Below, piece by piece: positions 6,117 through 7,524 of a DNA stretch of 7,524 nucleotides. The stretch comes from DATJQA01 sp038057515 (GTDB taxonomy: Bacteria; Patescibacteriota; Minisyncoccia; UBA6257; 2-01-FULL-56-20). Positions within the stretch are counted from its first letter, which is position 1. Each line of letters opens with the position of its first letter. The position numbers and the translations under genes are program-made. The notes under the pieces are model-generated. The model was not told where the DNA came from, searched no databases, and saw only the letters and a list, made by a program, of their open reading frames with translations. Where the stretch lies: contig JBBUDB010000040.1 of assembly GCA_038057515.1 (NCBI GenBank), positions 1 to 7,524 on the forward strand. Reading direction: 5' to 3'.

Positions 6117-6152
6117 TTCTTTTGGGGAAAATATTGGCGCGTGAGGCATCCA

Positions 6153-6181
6153 TTGACTTTTCTCTATAATAGATTTATCAT
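6153..6181 (+). promoter_or_regulatory. Promoter region of the receiver-domain gene
   Basis: TTGACT (6153-6158, 5/6) lies 17 bp before TATCAT (6176-6181, 5/6), predicting a start near 6188. A perfect TATAAT (6165-6170) also lies in between, but only 6 bp from TTGACT; it could be a second -10 with a poorer -35 near 6141. Either choice leaves the hairpin at 6192-6209 inside the leader. Confidence 0.6.
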
Positions 6182-6191
6182 GAAAATAGTG

Positions 6192-6209
6192 CATGGGCTC
6201 GGGCCCATG
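6192..6209 (+). promoter_or_regulatory. Perfect hairpin in the leader of the receiver gene
   Basis: CATGGGC (6192-6198) and GCCCATG (6203-6209) pair perfectly over a TCGG loop. The hairpin lies at the very 5' end of the predicted transcript and just upstream of the SD (AAGAGG, 6216-6221), which is 7 nt from the ATG at 6229. No T-run follows, so it is not a terminator. It could stabilise the mRNA 5' end or be an operator for a dimeric protein. Confidence 0.5.
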
Positions 6210-6228
6210 AAAGAAAAGAGGCCGTTCC

Positions 6229-6600
6229 ATGGAAAGAAAGTTACGCGTATTGATTATCGACAACGCGTCGATAATCCGCACATTAGTACGAGAGCAGCTC
6301 AAGGCCCTCGGCCACGAGGTGACCGAAGAAGCGTCAAGCGGCGAGGAGGCCCTGGCTATCTTCGAGCAAAGCCGAAGCCGGTTCGACCTCGTCATCACCG
6401 GCTACCGTACGTTTGGTCTCACCGGCACGATGCTCGGTCTGGGCATCCGGGCGCTGCGTCCGAGGATGCCAATCATCATCATGACCGGAGACGACGCGGA
6501 TACGCTGAAGCCGAGAGATCACGGCTTCCCCGTTCTCGAAAAGCCGTTCTCGATGGTCGAGTTCCAAGAAGCCATCGAGAAGGCTTGCGGCGGCGAGTAG
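6229..6600 (+). CDS. Stand-alone degenerate response-regulator receiver domain
   Basis: A 123-aa protein that is a single CheY-like receiver domain with no output domain. The fold is clear: LRVLIID11-N-A-S-I-I-R (beta1), S36-S-G-E-E-A-L (the usual x-x-G-x-E-A-L), FDLVIT (beta3), PIIIMT86 (beta4 with conserved Thr) and K105-P-F (conserved Lys-Pro). The phosphoacceptor Asp that should end beta3 is Gly: residues 53-58 read D-L-V-I-T-G. The second residue of the acidic pair is N12. Metal binding and phosphotransfer should therefore be lost, so it probably works as a phosphorylation-independent, protein-binding receiver. The ATG at 6229 has a good SD (AAGAGG, 7 nt). No histidine kinase is next to it. 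It has its own promoter, leader hairpin and terminator. Confidence 0.85.
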   Translation: MERKLRVLIIDNASIIRTLVREQLKALGHEVTEEASSGEEALAIFEQSRSRFDLVITGYRTFGLTGTMLGLGIRALRPRMPIIIMTGDDADTLKPRDHGFPVLEKPFSMVEFQEAIEKACGGE

Positions 6601-6633
6601 CCGCCAAGAGACGCGGCATCATGAAGATCAAGA

Positions 6634-6667
6634 AACGACGACCCAACCACATCGGGGGGTCGTCGTT
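6634..6667 (+). terminator. Terminator hairpin of the receiver gene
   Basis: An 11-bp perfect stem, AACGACGACCC (6634-6644) with GGGTCGTCGTT (6657-6667), has a 12-nt loop and is followed by the weak tract CGCTTTTCG. It lies 33 nt after the stop at 6600. The T-tract is short and slightly distant. Confidence 0.65.
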
Positions 6668-6720
6668 CGCTTTTCGTATCGCAGATGGCGCGTCCAATGA
6701 TATTGGCTTGCCGCAAAATT

Positions 6721-6756
6721 ACTATCCTTAAATTACAATTGTAACTTAAGGATAGT
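6721..6756. repeat. 36-bp near-perfect palindrome
   Basis: The sequence from ACTATCCTTAA (6721-6731) to TTAAGGATAGT (6746-6756) reads the same on both strands, with 17 of 18 base pairs matched (one A/C mismatch at 6732/6745) and no loop; the core is TTACAATTGTAA (6733-6744). It is AT-rich, unlike the genes around it, and lies midway between the terminators of two convergent genes. It could be a cruciform, a dimer-binding operator, a terminator-like element or a mobile-element remnant. No T-run directly follows the arms. Confidence 0.85.
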
Positions 6757-6808
6757 GAATAGTATGAAGATATAAAAATTTTTCGCTGGGGTTTATGATA
6801 AAAACGGT

Positions 6809-6842
6809 GAGCCCCTGACGCGATTAGTTGCGTAAGGGGCTC
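6809..6842 (-). terminator. Terminator of the short carbonic-anhydrase-like gene
   Basis: GAGCCCCT (6809-6816) pairs with AGGGGCTC (6835-6842), extended inward by four more pairs after one mismatch, around an 8-nt loop. Read on the - strand, ACCG and then TTTTT (6804-6800) follow. It lies 25 nt after the stop of the - strand gene at 6868. Confidence 0.72.
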
Positions 6843-6867
6843 GAGATGATGAGAGGGGAGCGGAGCG

Positions 6868-7455
6868 TCAGGCGACTTCAGCGGAATCTCGGTCGCCGTC
6901 ATCTTCGGCGGGCTGGAAGCGCTTCCAGGCCTCCTTGCAGATGTAGTAGGTTCGACGCCGACCATCGGCGTGGTGGACGTGCGCGAAGCAAGCCACCTTA
7001 ATGGCGCGGCCGCTTTCCGCGGCGAGCGCCTTGAGGCGGCTCTTCGCCGCCATCTGCAGGGCGATGACCTGCAGAAAGTTGAGGTCGACGCCGTAGGCCT
7101 TCCCGCACGGCGTGTGCGTGTAAAGCACGACGGTCGTGATGCCCTTCAGGTCTTGGGCCTCGAAGATCTCGTCGATGAGGTCGAGGTCGGTGGTCCGCCC
7201 CGGCTTCAAGATCGGCGATTTCTCAGGGATCTTCAGAGCGCCGCCATGGCCGCCCAAGAGGTGGATACGCGGATTCTGTCTTGCGGACTGCAGTGCCGCG
7301 TGATTCGCGAAGATGTCGTGGAGTTGGTCGCCATCGGAGCAGGCGACGACGATCGCGCCGTCGCGCTGGTTCAGTTGATGGCCGTCTACGTCCCGTAGTA
7401 CGCCGAACTGGCGAAGCCCTTCAACGATGGCTTTGTCGATGTCGCTGATGTGCAA
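6868..7455 (-). CDS. Short carbonic-anhydrase-like protein with altered CxDxR motif
   Basis: A 195-aa protein with the outline of a beta-carbonic anhydrase. VVAC39-S-D41-G-D43 aligns with the CxDxR strand end, LLGGHGGAL (66-74) with the RNxGN/G loop, and VVLYTH114-T-P-C117-G with the second strand and its HxxCG zinc motif. The putative zinc ligands C39, H114 and C117 remain, but the Arg of the Asp-Arg dyad is Asp (D43), and RN of the loop is gone. Normal CO2 hydration is therefore doubtful; it may be a zinc protein with another role. The C-terminus (182-195) is acidic and disordered. No signal peptide. An ATG exists at 7497, but the TTG at 7455 follows an excellent SD (GGAGG at 7465-7461, 5 nt away) and residues before it are low-complexity, so TTG is preferred. 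It is only distantly like the 351-aa protein. Confidence 0.6.
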   Translation of the reverse strand: MHISDIDKAIVEGLRQFGVLRDVDGHQLNQRDGAIVVACSDGDQLHDIFANHAALQSARQNPRIHLLGGHGGALKIPEKSPILKPGRTTDLDLIDEIFEAQDLKGITTVVLYTHTPCGKAYGVDLNFLQVIALQMAAKSRLKALAAESGRAIKVACFAHVHHADGRRRTYYICKEAWKRFQPAEDDGDRDSAEVA

Positions 7456-7460
7456 GTTGT

Positions 7461-7468
7461 CCTCCCTT
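7461..7468 (-). promoter_or_regulatory. Shine-Dalgarno deciding the TTG start
   Basis: AAGGGAGG on the - strand (7468-7461) ends 5 nt before the TTG at 7455. This near-ideal site places the start well inside the longer ATG-initiated frame. No clear -35/-10 pair is visible between here and the window end at 7524, so the promoter may lie outside. Confidence 0.7.
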
Positions 7469-7487
7469 GTGGTTGGTGGTCGTGGAG

Positions 7488-7506
7488 GCGTTCGCAACGC
7501 GAATGC
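7488..7506. other. Short inverted repeat upstream of the TTG-start gene
   Basis: GCGTTCGC (7488-7495) pairs with GCGAATGC (7499-7506) over a 3-nt loop, with one G-T wobble on the + strand. It lies about 33 nt upstream of the TTG start. It could be a leader hairpin of this gene or part of a neighbouring signal outside the window; it may also be chance in GC-rich DNA. Confidence 0.25.
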
Positions 7507-7524
7507 TCGGAACTGGAGCTGATT

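Noticed and set aside
6141..6731. 196-aa open frame in a second frame over the receiver gene
   Set aside because: It is Arg-rich, has no domain, and overlaps the whole receiver gene, which has the correct SD and fold.
7456..7497. ATG start of the short carbonic-anhydrase-like gene
   Set aside because: The strong SD at 7461-7468 points to the TTG at 7455, and the 14 extra residues are Pro/Arg/Thr-rich without similarity to the fold.
1..7524. CRISPR array, insertion sequence or toxin-antitoxin pair
   Set aside because: No regularly spaced direct repeats, transposase motifs, terminal inverted repeats with target duplications, or recognisable toxin families were seen.

Overview
The window is a compact stretch of bacterial chromosome with moderately high GC, short intergenic gaps, standard stop codons (TAA, TAG and TGA all end genes) and a mix of housekeeping genes and small unrecognised proteins. 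A trigger factor without its PPIase domain, a short secreted protein with DUF5666-like repeats, several small hypothetical proteins and apparently leaderless promoters fit a Patescibacteria/CPR (Parcubacteria-like) genome. That assignment is an inference; the window has no rRNA or universal single-copy marker to confirm it.

Layout. Positions 1-134 hold a possible terminator and a leader. Genes on the + strand follow: an unrecognised 166-aa protein (135-635), overlapped by a small zincin-type metallopeptidase (625-1011); then, from its own promoter, a 119-aa unknown (1080-1439) one base ahead of rsmE (1441-2148, 16S rRNA m3U1498 methyltransferase), ending at a terminator near 2231-2264. A secreted beta-rich protein (2434-3381) ends at a very strong hairpin terminator. 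A mini-cupin (3486-3749) has a near-leaderless promoter. A small Cys-rich, single-TM protein (3809-4129) has an extended -10 promoter and a full Shine-Dalgarno, but its 3' end runs antisense into the next gene.

On the - strand, a divergent beta-carbonic-anhydrase-like protein (6059-5004) is followed after 4 nt by a PPIase-less trigger factor (4999-3953). A divergent promoter drives a single-domain receiver protein on the + strand (6229-6600) that has lost its phosphoacceptor Asp. This gene converges on a second, shorter carbonic-anhydrase-like gene on the - strand (7455-6868, TTG start). The gap between them holds two terminators flanking a 36-bp near-perfect palindrome.

The most interesting points are: two separate, divergent carbonic-anhydrase-like proteins within 2.5 kb, one with an altered CxDxR motif; the phosphorylation-incompetent receiver with a hairpin in its leader; the palindrome; and the well-expressed-looking small ORF that overlaps the trigger factor gene antisense.
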